Below are positions 20,043-31,419 of a stretch of 64,000 nt of DNA, piece after piece (position 1 is the first letter of the stretch; each line of letters begins with the position of its first letter). The notes under the pieces are model-generated. The model worked only from the letters and a program-made list of their open reading frames with translations. It made no database searches and had not been told where the DNA came from. The translations under genes and the position numbers were made by a program. The DNA lies in the NCBI RefSeq assembly GCF_030384665.1, contig NC_083678.1, forward strand, positions 310,001-374,000, in the 5' to 3' direction. The stretch comes from Lodderomyces elongisporus (taxonomy: Eukaryota; Ascomycota; Pichiomycetes; Serinales; Debaryomycetaceae).

Positions 20043-21638
20043 ATGAGCAGAGTAAGTCTACCAAATAGAGTAGGAACGCCTTCGCATCGTCAAAGTTTCA
20101 TCCCTTCCACTACTTTCAATAACAATGTCGCTACCTCTGCATCTACCTCTGCCGCTGCCTCATCACGTCAATTACGACGGAAAACATTCCCATTACTAGA
20201 CACACGAGAGATCACAGCTTGCCTACAAGAATATGAATTTGACGTGACATTAGAACAAATAAATCGGCCAACAAGCTCATTCATAACTGGATTGTGCAAG
20301 ACATTTGTTGAAATTTTTATGGCTATTGATGATTTGGACTCTGTTGCCAAACAAATTATATCTCGAAATCTAAAACAACAACAACAACAACAACAAGATG
20401 AAGAAGAAGGTGGAGCAGAGCAGCAGCAACGACAAAATTATAAGAACCAAAGTGAAATCAACGGTAATGGTGTTGCATATGAGCTCAATGGAAACGGAAT
20501 TAGCGAGCCCGAAGTTGAACTAACCCCGCTGTCTCGATTCATTATTCTTTTCAAGTTCTCCAAGAGATTCTTTCACAATATTAACGTGTCCGATTTTACC
20601 ATCTCGGACCTTTCTAAGCCTGATCCTTTCCGAATAAGAAGATTGTTGAGTGCAGTGGTGAACTATATAAGATTTAGAGAGACAAACTCGCAAATCTTTG
20701 ATTCGATGGCGGCTGAAGCCGAACAGAAAACACAAGCTGTGAAACAACAACAAGCTGATATACAAATCCTTCATGACCAAATCAAAGATCTTGATTTGAA
20801 AATCAAGTTTGAAAATGATGGCAAGAGCAACGTTCCACGAACTGATATCCAACATGCCCACAACTACAACAAAAAACTAGAAACAAAACTCAGACATCTC
20901 AAGGCTGAGCAAGAGAAATTAACGAGACAACATGATGAATACAAGACTGAAAAAAGTAGTATGGCTAATAAGTTACATGATTTATCATTTCTATGTGATG
21001 AAGTTCAAGGAGAGATTGAAAATTTGAAAGCTTACCAAAATACCGATATTGAAGTGCTTCAGAAAATTACCAATGATTTAAAGGAAGAAGCAGAGACAAG
21101 AAATGCAGAGTGTAAGAGATTTGAACAACAGTATCAGAACTTGGGCAAGACGATCGACTCTATTCAAGTGAATAAGGTCAAAATGAGAGAAATATTGAAA
21201 CTTAGTGAGGAATTGAAACGAACTTTGCAACAGCAGGAGTCGGAGCTGGTCCAACTTTCCAAGAAGAGGGACCAATTGCTACAACTTCAAGCCGAGTCCG
21301 AGGACCTTGCTAATCAGATCTTGATATGTCAAAAGCAATTGGAAAAGACTTCAAAGAAATACACAGATTTAACAACACAGCAAGAAAAGAAACAGGTTGC
21401 GCTACAAGCAAAACTAGATGAGGCAAAAGAAAAACTCAAAGAGATGTTTGCTTCACAATCCGAACAACGTGACTCCCACCAGATGAAGATTGATGAAATT
21501 AGCCAGATTTCAAAGGAGACTGATTTAATGAATGAAGCATTTGAGAAAGAAATGAAAGCAAGTGAAGTGAAATTGAATCAATTAAACTCGGCATTGAAAT
21601 ATTACATGAATGAGTTAAATGAAAAATTAACTATTTGA
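20043..21638 (+). CDS. NUF2: Ndc80 kinetochore complex subunit Nuf2
   Basis: A 531-residue protein. Nuf2 pairs with Ndc80 in the four-subunit complex that joins outer kinetochores to spindle microtubules. The Nuf2 calponin-homology domain begins at KTFPLLDTREITACLQEYEF (about 47-66) and continues through EQINRPTSSFITGLCKTFVEIFM. From about residue 225 to the end the protein is long coiled coil rich in E, K, Q and L. The CH domain is interrupted by a Q/E-rich insertion (about 110-150, Q7 then DEEEGGAEQQQ), which makes the protein longer than the S. cerevisiae one (451 residues). The N-terminal 45 residues are S/T/A-rich and basic. The start is the first ATG. The gene converges on the MFS transporter gene with 253 bases between stops. 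Confidence 0.93.
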   Translation: MSRVSLPNRVGTPSHRQSFIPSTTFNNNVATSASTSAAASSRQLRRKTFPLLDTREITACLQEYEFDVTLEQINRPTSSFITGLCKTFVEIFMAIDDLDSVAKQIISRNLKQQQQQQQDEEEGGAEQQQRQNYKNQSEINGNGVAYELNGNGISEPEVELTPLSRFIILFKFSKRFFHNINVSDFTISDLSKPDPFRIRRLLSAVVNYIRFRETNSQIFDSMAAEAEQKTQAVKQQQADIQILHDQIKDLDLKIKFENDGKSNVPRTDIQHAHNYNKKLETKLRHLKAEQEKLTRQHDEYKTEKSSMANKLHDLSFLCDEVQGEIENLKAYQNTDIEVLQKITNDLKEEAETRNAECKRFEQQYQNLGKTIDSIQVNKVKMREILKLSEELKRTLQQQESELVQLSKKRDQLLQLQAESEDLANQILICQKQLEKTSKKYTDLTTQQEKKQVALQAKLDEAKEKLKEMFASQSEQRDSHQMKIDEISQISKETDLMNEAFEKEMKASEVKLNQLNSALKYYMNELNEKLTI

Positions 21639-21891
21639 AATACCAAATAAATAGCTTTTTAATGCAAGTATAGGTTCTTAGAGTTCGGGAGAAAAAAAAA
21701 ACAAACCCAGAAAAGAAAAGAAAAGAAAAGAAAAGGGAAAGGGAAAGGGAAAGGGAAAGAAAGAAAAAGAAAGGCAGTACTTTTTTATTCATTTCGCATA
21801 CATCTATGTAATCAGCTCTTTCTTATCTCGTTGATATAACTGGTGGTGTGGTTATTCTACTAGTACCAGCTTGTGCTTTTCATTTCATTTT
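21639..21891. other. Convergent spacer with AAAAG/GGGAAA repeats
   Basis: 253 bases between the stops of NUF2 and the transporter gene. An AAAAG pentamer repeat changes into a GGGAAA hexamer repeat (about 21711-21760). It probably holds both 3' ends. Confidence 0.5.
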
Positions 21892-24036
21892 TTAAGCATT
21901 TGCGCTGTCCTTGTTTGTCTCCATCCGTACCTCTTCTTCACTGTTCTCGACATCGCTTTTGGATTCGGCACTCATGCTTGGACTTGCACTGGCATCAACA
22001 CTACGATTCGACTCTACTCTTTTTTTCATTTCCTTGCTCTCTACATTCCCTTCTCCATCTCCCTCCCTATTTCCTTTGTCTTCCCCTTTGTCCTCTTCTT
22101 CCTCTTTATCATCCTCTTCATCACCACTCTCTTTTGTCTTGATGTCTTTGTTCTTGGGTATCTTCTTATTCGTTGTGCAAAAAGACGCAAAGAAACATAC
22201 AACTGCCAACGCCAAGCCAAAATAAAATACATTTTTCAATGCCTTAACAAACTGGTCCAATACTTGATCTTGAATCTCGCTAGATAGATTTTTCACTGAT
22301 CTCGGGTTCGATATCAACGTCTCCGATGGGATTTGCTTAAACTGTTCATACCCGGGTGTATCTTGGCTCAATGTATTTTGCAAATCCTTGATGTATGTAG
22401 CACCTGTGGTTTGGAAAAGTAATTGCGCTATAGTCACAGATATAGTTGATGCTAAGCTCTTCATGAAATTAACAAATACAGTGACCATGATCAATGCTCC
22501 AGGTATGTCCTTTGGGGCCACCAATTGCGCGCTAAGCAACGAGCTTTGAAACTGCAACCCAATTGATATTCCGCTCACAATCATTATTCCGATTCTTAAT
22601 CCTAAACTTGAGTTTCTTCCAAGGAGTAAAAATAGTCCTGTACCAATGGGACTCAACACTCCTGATAAGATCATTGTCAATTTGACATTCTTCATAACAT
22701 TGAGAAATAATGAATTGCAACACGATGTTACAGTAACTGTTATTAACAATGGTAGGAGGTCAATACCGGATTGCAAACTACTTGCATCAAAAATCACTTG
22801 AAAGTAAATGGCCAAATAGGTTAAATTAGCAATGAAAAAGGCAAAATTGAACATGGCACTAATCACCGCTGCCATAATCGCAGGAGACTTTACAAATTCC
22901 TTCATAATGATTGGATTGCTACTGAATCCAAAATTCCACACAAGGAATAATATGCACAAAACACCACCAATAACGAAAAGACAAATTATGGCAGCTGAGT
23001 TCCATGCAAAATCTACTCCGCCAAATGTCATCGCCAATAGCACCAATACTATTCCAGATGTAACAAGAAAGGTTCCCATGTAATCTATTTTCTTTAGCTT
23101 TTCTCGAATGTTTCCTTGGGCTCTTGGTGGGTGGAAACCAAGCATCAACACAATCAAACTAAAGCCACCAATGGGTAAGTTGATATAGAAACACCATCTC
23201 CAACTAACTTTTTCCAACGCGCCACCAATAATGGGTCCCAACACCGAACTAGTCGACCAAACAACAGCTACACATGCAAAAGCCAATGATCTTCTCGAGA
23301 TTGGAACACTTTCAGTCAAGATCACCATCACCATACTTTGAACAGCTCCACCACCAATACCCTGAATCACACGTCCACCAATGAGCAAGCTCATTGAGTT
23401 GCTCAATGCGGAAATGAGTGATCCAATCTCGAAAATAATGATCCCTACAATCAAGGTAACTTTACGTCCAAAGGCAATGGAGATCTTACCATATGATGGA
23501 ACAAGACATGCCATGGGCAACATAAACCCCGATGTCAACCATCCTACTTTTTCAAATGAGTTGAATTGGTCACCCACAGTGGTCAATATGGTGGAAACAA
23601 TAGTCTGATCAAGGGCAACTATAAAAAGGGATATTATGCAGGATATCAAGGTGAGGAATAATGGTAAGCCATGTAGGTATTGTTCGTGTGCTTTTGTGCC
23701 ATCACCGGCATCGGCTTCATAATATTTTTCGTGGTGCAGCGTCTCATCGGGATGTTGATTGGGTGATTCATTAAATTCTTGATCAGATGCTCGTCGCAGC
23801 AGTGGGCTGATTGTAGATGAAGTTTGAGCAGAGTTGTTTCTAGTGCGACTTGTATAGTTATTTTGGCTATCATTTGCATCTGAGTGATTGAGATCCATAT
23901 CTTGGTTTCCATTGCAAGTAGCAGTACCTGGAGCAATACTGCCATTTTGTAAATCTTGTCTGCCAAAATCATCTTGACTAGATCTATTTTGCACAGCACG
24001 CTCGTTTATATTCACTTGAGTATTATTAGTGGCCAT
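21892..24036 (-). CDS. Major facilitator transporter, DHA2 (14-helix drug/H+ antiporter) family
   Basis: A 714-residue membrane protein. The N-terminal 120 residues are hydrophilic and N/Q/S-rich. Transmembrane segments begin near 126 (PLFLTLISCIISLFIVALDQ). Family motifs are LDQTIVSTIL (142-151), motif A as GKISIAFGRKVTL (about 182-194), RVIQGIGGGAVQSM, and a motif-C-like VLGPIIGGALE followed by WRWCFYINLPIGG. That last run is characteristic of the DHA2 family, which includes fungal drug exporters and the vacuolar basic amino-acid transporters (Vba). I cannot assign the substrate, and plasma or vacuolar membrane are both possible. The C-terminal about 85 residues are a strongly charged D/E/K-rich tail. 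Start is the first ATG. The promoter lies in the 1.6 kb to its right. Confidence 0.88.
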   Translation of the reverse strand: MATNNTQVNINERAVQNRSSQDDFGRQDLQNGSIAPGTATCNGNQDMDLNHSDANDSQNNYTSRTRNNSAQTSSTISPLLRRASDQEFNESPNQHPDETLHHEKYYEADAGDGTKAHEQYLHGLPLFLTLISCIISLFIVALDQTIVSTILTTVGDQFNSFEKVGWLTSGFMLPMACLVPSYGKISIAFGRKVTLIVGIIIFEIGSLISALSNSMSLLIGGRVIQGIGGGAVQSMVMVILTESVPISRRSLAFACVAVVWSTSSVLGPIIGGALEKVSWRWCFYINLPIGGFSLIVLMLGFHPPRAQGNIREKLKKIDYMGTFLVTSGIVLVLLAMTFGGVDFAWNSAAIICLFVIGGVLCILFLVWNFGFSSNPIIMKEFVKSPAIMAAVISAMFNFAFFIANLTYLAIYFQVIFDASSLQSGIDLLPLLITVTVTSCCNSLFLNVMKNVKLTMILSGVLSPIGTGLFLLLGRNSSLGLRIGIMIVSGISIGLQFQSSLLSAQLVAPKDIPGALIMVTVFVNFMKSLASTISVTIAQLLFQTTGATYIKDLQNTLSQDTPGYEQFKQIPSETLISNPRSVKNLSSEIQDQVLDQFVKALKNVFYFGLALAVVCFFASFCTTNKKIPKNKDIKTKESGDEEDDKEEEEDKGEDKGNREGDGEGNVESKEMKKRVESNRSVDASASPSMSAESKSDVENSEEEVRMETNKDSANA

Positions 24037-24821
24037 CTTGATCAGTCAGGATCTCGTTTATAGTAGAATGAATATTATGCAAATGCAATATGTTTTATGA
24101 CTGTGAAAAGCTTTTGCTGTTTCTCTTTACTCTCAGTTTTGCTTTATTATGAAAATAGGATAAGACTATCTTGTTTCCTTCCCGGTTTATGGTCTTTTTC
24201 TTGTTTCTTCTTTATTCTTTCTTTTTTCTTATTATTATTATTATTATTATGATTATGATAATAATGATTTCAGTGTGGGATGAAAAATTACTTGTTCAAA
24301 ACCGTAATGGGTAGATCATAATAGTAATTTGCAAAAGAATAGAAAAATGAAAAAAAAAACAAGTCTTTCAAGGGATATGGAATTTTGCGTTGAGTCAAAA
24401 TAATTCAAATTATTTCGATATATCTATGAAAGAAGAAGAGGAAGAGGAAGAGGAAGAGGAAGAAATAGCGGGAGTATTTCAAATTGAAAAGCAAAATCGA
24501 AATCAGAATAGTTATGAAACTTATTCCCCGAAGTGCGCAAATTGTGGAGCACAAGATCATTATTTCTTTTAGTCTAAACCACCTCCCCCTCTATTTCCCT
24601 TTCTTTTCATTTATTTTATTTTGTTTTGTTTTGTTTTGTTTTCAACTTGCTGTTTGTTCAGCTTTGTTTTTGCTTCGCCGAAAAACCTTGCATAAGGAGA
24701 TGAATTTTTGTTGAAGAGCAATCCAATATACTCTTCTCAATCCCTCCTCTTCTTCAAAGCTTTTCCTCCTTCTACATTCCACCCCCCCCTCCCCCTGCCA
24801 TAGACACATACACACTCATCC

Positions 24822-24854
<33 letters not shown>

Positions 24855-25666
24855 TCTTTCTCTATTCTTTTACACTTTTGTAACTACACAGCAATCAATA
24901 CCAAACTTCTCACGCAAACAGTTCAAAACAGAAACAAATAGTAATGAAAAGGTAAAACAAGATCCAATTTCGTTCGTTTATCTTCACTTGAACCTTTTTC
25001 AACCCTTTTAGAGAAAAATTAAGGTACACACTAGACGACTATAAAGATGTAAAGAATTATAGTTTCAACTTTAATTATGTGACATGTTGGTAGATTCAAA
25101 AAAGGGACTAAACAGAGGGACCCTGAACAAACTGTAACATTAAGAAATGTACCAAAAAAGAAAATGAAAAAAGAACAAATGAAAAAAAAAATACAGCCGC
25201 ATATACCAATGTATTCTATTAAATGGTCTTGGTAAAATTAATGTTGATAATGTCGATGCCCAATAACCCATTTTTGTTTTGTTTTGGGGTCTTTGTATCA
25301 AAACTACTCTTGTTACGGCATGTAGATTGCATATGATTAAGATTGTAAACAATGCTAATGAAAATATAACTGAAAAATAAAAAGATAGCAGGTAGTAACA
25401 ACCATTCAACTTTTTTCCCAATGATAATGAGAGTAACAAGAAAAAAACAAATTCATCTTTGGTTTCTTTCATTAAGAAGAGTAGAAAATGTGAGGATTAG
25501 TTGTCAAATGCATCACATCAAGACTCTATTGAAGCACGCATTTATGCCCACAAGATAGACAGATGCACACACATAAACACACATAAACACACCTACACTT
25601 ACATACACACATACACATAACAACTTTGGTTTCTTCTTTCTCTGCCACCTTGTGTCTTCAAATTGT
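24037..25666. other. Spacer: transporter promoter and GPR1 3' region
   Basis: 1.6 kb. It contains (TTA)n at 24230-24250, a GAAGAG repeat near 24428-24465, a (CT)/(CTCTTT) tract at about 24822-24862, and ACACATAAAC repeats near 25565-25615. A 60-codon frame at 24390 starts from TTG and is mostly poly-Glu, and a frame on the minus strand at 25140-25472 is T-rich noise; neither is supported. Confidence 0.5.
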
Positions 25667-27958
25667 TTACGATTTTAAAAATTGTTCAAAGTCTAATTCA
25701 TCACCAGTGTCACTATCATTGGTATTCCGCGCCATATCAGCAAATACGTGGCCAGGTGAAACTGGCGGTGAGTTGTATTGCTGATCACGAGGCAGAGGCA
25801 CCACACCATTACGTTTCGGTCTATCGGCCAATGGGAATGTATTACTCTCATCTGAAAGTATATTATCAAACAGATGACCATTGGTAGTGGATAACGGATC
25901 GATTTGTTCTCTTTGATCTGCACCGTGGTAATTGTTGTTGTTGTTGCTGTTGTTGTTGCTGCTGCTGCTGTTGTTCTTGCTATTCTTGCTATTATTCATT
26001 GTTATTCCATCATAAGTCTTCAAAGGTTTATTGATTTTTGGAAACGTGTTTTGTGGTGTGTTCTCAACCAGCATTGCTTCAGAGGTTTGGTCACGTTCTT
26101 GCAACTTTTTCCGAATATATTTATCTTGATACTTTTTAATGTTGGCCTCCGTCGGGAGCGAAAACAATGGGAATTTCCATTTACAAAGAACCCTTCTCCA
26201 CGCTCTATACTTGCTAATGTCAACTAACCCTACGCCAGCATTGAGCGAGTTCCTCGCAATTCTGTCACTTGTAGCTGCCGTATTTGTAGAATGGGCGGCA
26301 TTGCTATACCGCGGCTGCGATAAACTACTTTCAATAATATTATCGATTCTTTGTTTGTGCTCTCTTTGGAAACACTTCATTGCAGTATACTTCCATGGCC
26401 GCTCTCTGTAAAAAAAAACCATTGAATCAACAAACCCAAAAAAAGGCTGCATAAAAGCACCAAGAACATTCAACCAGTATACAGGCTTGTGCTCCTCTTC
26501 GTAATTAAATTGGGTTGTTTGTAAAATAAACGGGAATAACCAAATGAAACAATATGCAAATGGATAGATGAATATCGACTTCATTTGCTTTTGAATTATC
26601 CGCTGTCGCTTTTGAAAATGCTCGATACTAGCTTGCTGAATACCAGCATCTTCAAAAGTGGTTGATGATTTCTTGGGGGGAAATGGAAAGTCAGGGTGGT
26701 ATGCAAACAAGTCCTCTTCTAGTTCACTCAAGTCATCCACTTCGTTTGATTCCAGCTCGTCAGAATTGCCTTCATAATTTGCTGTGTCAATCCCACGAGA
26801 GCTCGTAGCTTCTCTACTGAGGCAATTATTATGGCTTCGTCGCAGCTGTGTGGCACTGAGACCATTGGATCCCTCTGAAAGTACGAGTTTGGGGAATAGT
26901 CGACTTTTTACTGACAAGAAAAAGTATCTAAAAGATGCAAAAAAAGTCGGCATCTGGTCCTTGAATTTTAATGGACCTTCTCTACTTGTGGTTGTGAACA
27001 AGCTATTCAATATCTTAAACTCTTTAATCACATGGAAATAAATCATGCCATAGATCAAAAAGATTGCAACAACAATGCACCATCGCGGTACCCAGCTCAA
27101 TACCAACCTATACCAAACTGGCCTTTCCGGTAAGTAGCACCAGCAAACCAATGAATCATACCCAGTCCCATTAATGAATGCCAAACTGGCAAATACCAAA
27201 GGAACTACAATGGAAAGCGAATACACCAACCATCGTATTTTGTATAAACCACCTTCAACCCTGTTCAAATGCGGCAGTTTCATATTAAGCGAAGGTTTAA
27301 AAATAAGTAGATAAGTGTGCAATGCAAATGATAATATTGCAATATCAGCACCTTCAATTGCCGTAGCGGTGAAAAAGCCCACAACTTGACAAAATTTTCG
27401 ATTGTAGTACGAGGAAGTATGGGTCATGACTCTCGTAGGGTATATGAGTAGAATACATGCTTTTAGCAAATCAAAAAGTAGCAAAAATGAAATCAATTGG
27501 TGTCGGAAAACTAGTCGCTTTGGATCTATCGCTGAAAGAAAATACAATGCTACCAAAACCGCAAATATGGACGCGCACGAGGCTGATGTTGCAACCACTC
27601 TTTGCACAAATGCTTCATGGTCGGTGAACTTTGCAATCTGATTAGTTCGTTCGGCTCTTTTAAATATGTTTGGAAGGCTCTCCACAAACATTTTTGAAAT
27701 TCCTTGTGCCATAAATGACTTGGTCATCGAACCAGATGATGGGTTAGCTGCCGCGTTTGTTGTAGCAATTATCATAGGACTACTTGCTGGTTGTGTTGCC
27801 GGATCTGAGGTTAGCAACGATGCAGTGGCTGATTCAAAAATACTACTGGCAAGATATGTGAATGCATTTATACTCTCACGTGTATAGCATTTTTTACAAA
27901 ACTTGAATGCACAATTTTCCAGGCTTGCCGGATCACCCAGTACGATACTTTGAATCAT
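25667..27958 (-). CDS. GPR1: G-protein-coupled nutrient receptor Gpr1
   Basis: A 763-residue seven-helix receptor from the ATG at 27958. The frame runs 11 codons further only from a TTG, with a TAG just before it. Gpr1 couples to the Galpha Gpa2 and raises cAMP-PKA signalling. It senses sugars in S. cerevisiae; amino acids such as methionine are reported for C. albicans. The Git3/Gpr1 N-terminal block spans about residues 118-330 with five helices (SIFAVLVALYFLSA, LISFLLLFDLLKACILLIY, then IAILSFALHTYLLIF). A long third intracellular loop, rich in S and acidic residues, follows. The Git3-type C-terminal block is at about 450-526 (QMKSIFIYPFAYCFIWLF to FFYRERPWKYTAMKCF). The cytosolic tail carries an N/S tract. 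Its promoter lies in the 3.5 kb spacer to the right. Confidence 0.9.
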   Translation of the reverse strand: MIQSIVLGDPASLENCAFKFCKKCYTRESINAFTYLASSIFESATASLLTSDPATQPASSPMIIATTNAAANPSSGSMTKSFMAQGISKMFVESLPNIFKRAERTNQIAKFTDHEAFVQRVVATSASCASIFAVLVALYFLSAIDPKRLVFRHQLISFLLLFDLLKACILLIYPTRVMTHTSSYYNRKFCQVVGFFTATAIEGADIAILSFALHTYLLIFKPSLNMKLPHLNRVEGGLYKIRWLVYSLSIVVPLVFASLAFINGTGYDSLVCWCYLPERPVWYRLVLSWVPRWCIVVAIFLIYGMIYFHVIKEFKILNSLFTTTSREGPLKFKDQMPTFFASFRYFFLSVKSRLFPKLVLSEGSNGLSATQLRRSHNNCLSREATSSRGIDTANYEGNSDELESNEVDDLSELEEDLFAYHPDFPFPPKKSSTTFEDAGIQQASIEHFQKRQRIIQKQMKSIFIYPFAYCFIWLFPFILQTTQFNYEEEHKPVYWLNVLGAFMQPFFGFVDSMVFFYRERPWKYTAMKCFQREHKQRIDNIIESSLSQPRYSNAAHSTNTAATSDRIARNSLNAGVGLVDISKYRAWRRVLCKWKFPLFSLPTEANIKKYQDKYIRKKLQERDQTSEAMLVENTPQNTFPKINKPLKTYDGITMNNSKNSKNNSSSSNNNSNNNNNYHGADQREQIDPLSTTNGHLFDNILSDESNTFPLADRPKRNGVVPLPRDQQYNSPPVSPGHVFADMARNTNDSDTGDELDFEQFLKS

Positions 27959-30900
27959 ACTTGAATAGCTGAATCTTTCTTTAAAAGTCAACTATGGTAG
28001 AAAGCTCGAAGTGCATGAAAATAACAAAGTCGAAATATAATTGGATTTGGTGTTAATTCTGTGAAACGCTAACGTAGAAACAAGCGTGCTAATATCAAGT
28101 TTAAAACCTTTTTTAACAAAACCAGGTTGGTTGAGGCTCTTGTATTTTTCTTTGTATAATTCTTTGAATTTGTGAAAAATCTAAGTGAATAGAAAAAAAA
28201 AATAAAAAAAAGGGGAAAAAATGGAAGAAGGAAACTTGGAAGAATTGAAAAATATGGGGGGTAGGAAAAGGGGATATTAGCAGTAAATTGGAAAAGTTGA
28301 AGAAATGTATAGCAAACTATTCGATAGTAATAGATGAAGCAAATAAAAGATTGATAGTAGCTTGCACAGTACGAGCTTGAGTGAAAATGGGATGGTGGTT
28401 GAGAAGAAAAATTTCAACTATAGTGGGTAATCACAAAACTGTTCAACAGAAACAAATGCCAGTGTCTATGGAAGTGGAATTAAATGCAAGGTGTAGTATG
28501 GGTAAGTAGAATTTGTATATAAAAGATACAAAGGAAAAGGATTTTTGGAAAAGGTTTGGTGAGAACAATCTCTGTTTTTGTAATTCTTTTTGTGCTTCAT
28601 CTAGACTTTTTTTTTTTTTTTTTTGTTTGGTTCTTCCTCTTCCTGTTCACACCTGCTTACCCGCCCAACATCTCTTTGTGACACTTTCCCAGCCATCTCT
28701 GCGATAGTATTTACGAATAATGGTATAAACACTTGTATATTCCATTACATGCTACAGTAAACACTAATTGCAAAGAAGCCTTCTTTTCGTTTCTTCTTAA
28801 TTGAGTTTCTTGAACAATATCAAGTAAATGTATTGATGGCAGTCTTTCTATGCTTTTGTCTATATAAAATTTGTTTTTTTTTTCTCTTCTCCTTTGAACT
28901 GATCTATTACGGTGACTTTATTTATTATTCAATCACGAAATGCTTTTATCAATATCCAGCATTCATGCTCAACTTTTGCCAATCTAGTTTGAAATTCTGT
29001 TGAAGAAAGTTGCTTAAACAGTTCAAAATATTGAGGTTCGATATTTCCTAATGTAAACTACTTCAGACAGCGCTTTTTACAGCAATACAGTAAATTTTGT
29101 ATTAGTATATATATCTAACATAACAGTGACCTTTCCTCATTAGTCTACAGTTGAACAATTTACAATGTGTATTACTCGACGAGGGAGGACTAAAAATAAA
29201 ACAAACTACAATAACAAGAACGGTAGCAGCAACAACAACAGCAACAACAACAGCAACAACAACAACAACATATAGTGTGTGAATAAGTGAAATCATTCAA
29301 GATCACAAGGACTACTAATCGAACGAGAACTTGCTCTTGTTTATACAACTATCAACAGCAATCAAATTGGTATATCTGTTGGTATTCCTTCGAGTGTTGT
29401 AGTTACTATCACTGAGCTTGTTGTTTCCCTATAGTAAAAGATTTTCAGGCAATCGCTATCCTCAAATTTAGTTATTGCAGTAAAAAGGCAGTTTACCGCT
29501 ACTGTGCAGCTGATGTTAATGGTTGTTGTTGTTGATGTGTTGTTGTTGTTGATGTGTTGTTGTTGTTGATGTGTTGTTGTTGTTGATGTGTTGTTGTTGT
29601 TGATGTGTTGTTGTTGTTATATGGCACTAGCCCTCAATGCAAGTTATTATTGTCGAAATAAACGTAGAAACTAAATCTCTTATCTATCGTTCTGTTGTTT
29701 TTTTTCATCATTAAGTTGTTCTGAACAAGTCAATTTTAAGTTTGTTGAAACAAAAATGGACCTTTTATCAATGATAGCTTGATTGTATTGTCTATTATTA
29801 ATGCAGCCGCTAGTACGTTTAGCAATAGTTGAAACGATCAGAATCAAAACTTCTTGCGTTATATAGTTTCATATCGCACTTTATCGACAAACCCAGCAAT
29901 ATGGATGGTTTGGACAGTACAGAAATTATTGAGGCTGTTGATGACATATTGTTATCATCAATTGATAGTCAAAATGATAAAAATCGGAAACATTTTCAGC
30001 ACCAGCAAAACCAACTAAACTTCTTTAAAAAAAAGAAGACTTTATTATATTTTTTTAGAAAGAAAACAAAAAGGATTCTTCTAAGTTGAAGATATTTTGG
30101 TATCAAAGTCTTAAAGTAGCTTTGGATGTAAAATAAATATTACAAAAAAAGTTAAAAAGAAGGCCAAAAGCAACTAAAATTGAATAATTGTAGGAAAAAT
30201 CGGAAAATTTAACATTTAAAAAGATGTTGATTTACCCATATAAATAAATGTTTTGCCAAAAAAAAAAGCCGGGAAGTTAATCCGATTTTCTAAGCTCACC
30301 TTATGTCGAACTTGAATCAATTAGGCATTCTAATAAATTGTTCACTATATTTGCTATAGCAACTGCTCAATACGTTCTTGTTATAGCTCGGCACTTTTCA
30401 CAATGTGGAAAATATTTGCTTTCTGTAAGCGAGTAAATACAATCAGTGTTCTTCAAGTTTAAGGAATTACTCTTGTTTGCCCACTTTATATGGTAAATAC
30501 AATGCTCTTTGCGATTTCATAGAGACCATCAGTAGGTGTTAAATGTCAATATTAGCGGATTATATTAGTAGTATAGTTTATCATGAGCAACAGTTCAAAA
30601 TGGTTTGAGTATTTTCTTTTGCAAGACACCTAGTTTTTTTGTCGGTCTGATTTTTAAAGATAAGCTGAGTTTGGAGAATTTGCAACTTGATCTAGAATCT
30701 CATGAGAAATGTATACTGTTTAAAAAAAAAAAAAAAAGTATGGGGTGATTCAAACACCTCTCATACTTCAAGTATAAAAAAAAAAAATTGTGTTTGACTG
30801 TTACTAAAATTAAATTTGATTGAAGTTGAGAAAACAATGCTCAATAACTGGATTCTACCTCTTCATCGCCTTCATAATTGGAGCCTCCTCCTCTCAATTT

Positions 30901-31419
30901 TTTTTCTTTTGTTTCTTTTCCTCCACTTCTTTATCCATCTTCGATTTACTTATTGCTTTCGGAATCAAAGTTAAGTTGCAATACTTAAAGCTCGATAAGA
31001 ACGCGTCTATTCAACTTGCAAAGCATATCCTTATTTTCGATGCTCAAATTTCTCAATTTGGATTTTGAAATGAAATGCATGCACACTCTTTGTGAACTTT
31101 AACTTGCTGGGACAAGATAGATAAGTTTATTACCGAAAGAAAAGGAAATCTAAAGCCAACTTTTTAAAAAAACTACAAGAGGTTCTTTTCCACTTTAATA
31201 CTGTTTTTTTTCTTACTTGAATATTATATAGAACATACGATAATCTAGTTGCATAACTTAATACCAGAAAGAACAAATAAATTTGCAAAAATTCCAATTA
31301 AATATATTATCCAATAAGAATTGACTAAAATATACTTCTTTATACGATTGTTTGATACTCTAATTTGGAGAATAATTCTTTGGTGATACCAATATCTACT
31401 GATGCCATTTATCTCAAGT
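27959..31419. other. 3.5 kb gene-poor spacer between GPR1 and the first cell-wall gene
   Basis: It holds the GPR1 promoter and the 3' side of the cell-wall gene. Visible items are a long T-run near 28606-28624, (CAA/CAG)n at about 29225-29272, a 17-base GTT-rich minisatellite at about 29522-29620, and A-runs near 30721-30736 and 30777-30787. Two small frames (29829-30089 and 30820-31068) start from TTG codons. The second has a hydrophobic N-terminus but resembles nothing I know. No long terminal repeats or transposon remnants were recognised. Confidence 0.5.
29522..29620. repeat. 17-base GTT-rich minisatellite, about 5 copies
   Basis: The triplet GAT recurs at 29534, 29551, 29568, 29585 and 29602, exactly 17 bases apart, within a GTTGTTGTTGTTGATGT unit. 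It is non-coding. A (CAA)n tract about 250 bases to the left is of opposite sequence sense and could pair with it. Confidence 0.85.

Noticed and set aside
29829..30089. An 86-codon frame with an internal ATG (MDGLDSTEIIEAVDDI...)
   Set aside because: Acidic start followed by Q and K runs; no family match and no clear promoter. Kept out for lack of support, though a small gene cannot be fully excluded.
30820..31068. An 82-codon plus-strand frame with a hydrophobic start, possibly a small secreted protein
   Set aside because: It starts at TTG, contains a T-run-derived FFFFCFF stretch and has no conserved cleavage pattern or relatives that I recognise.
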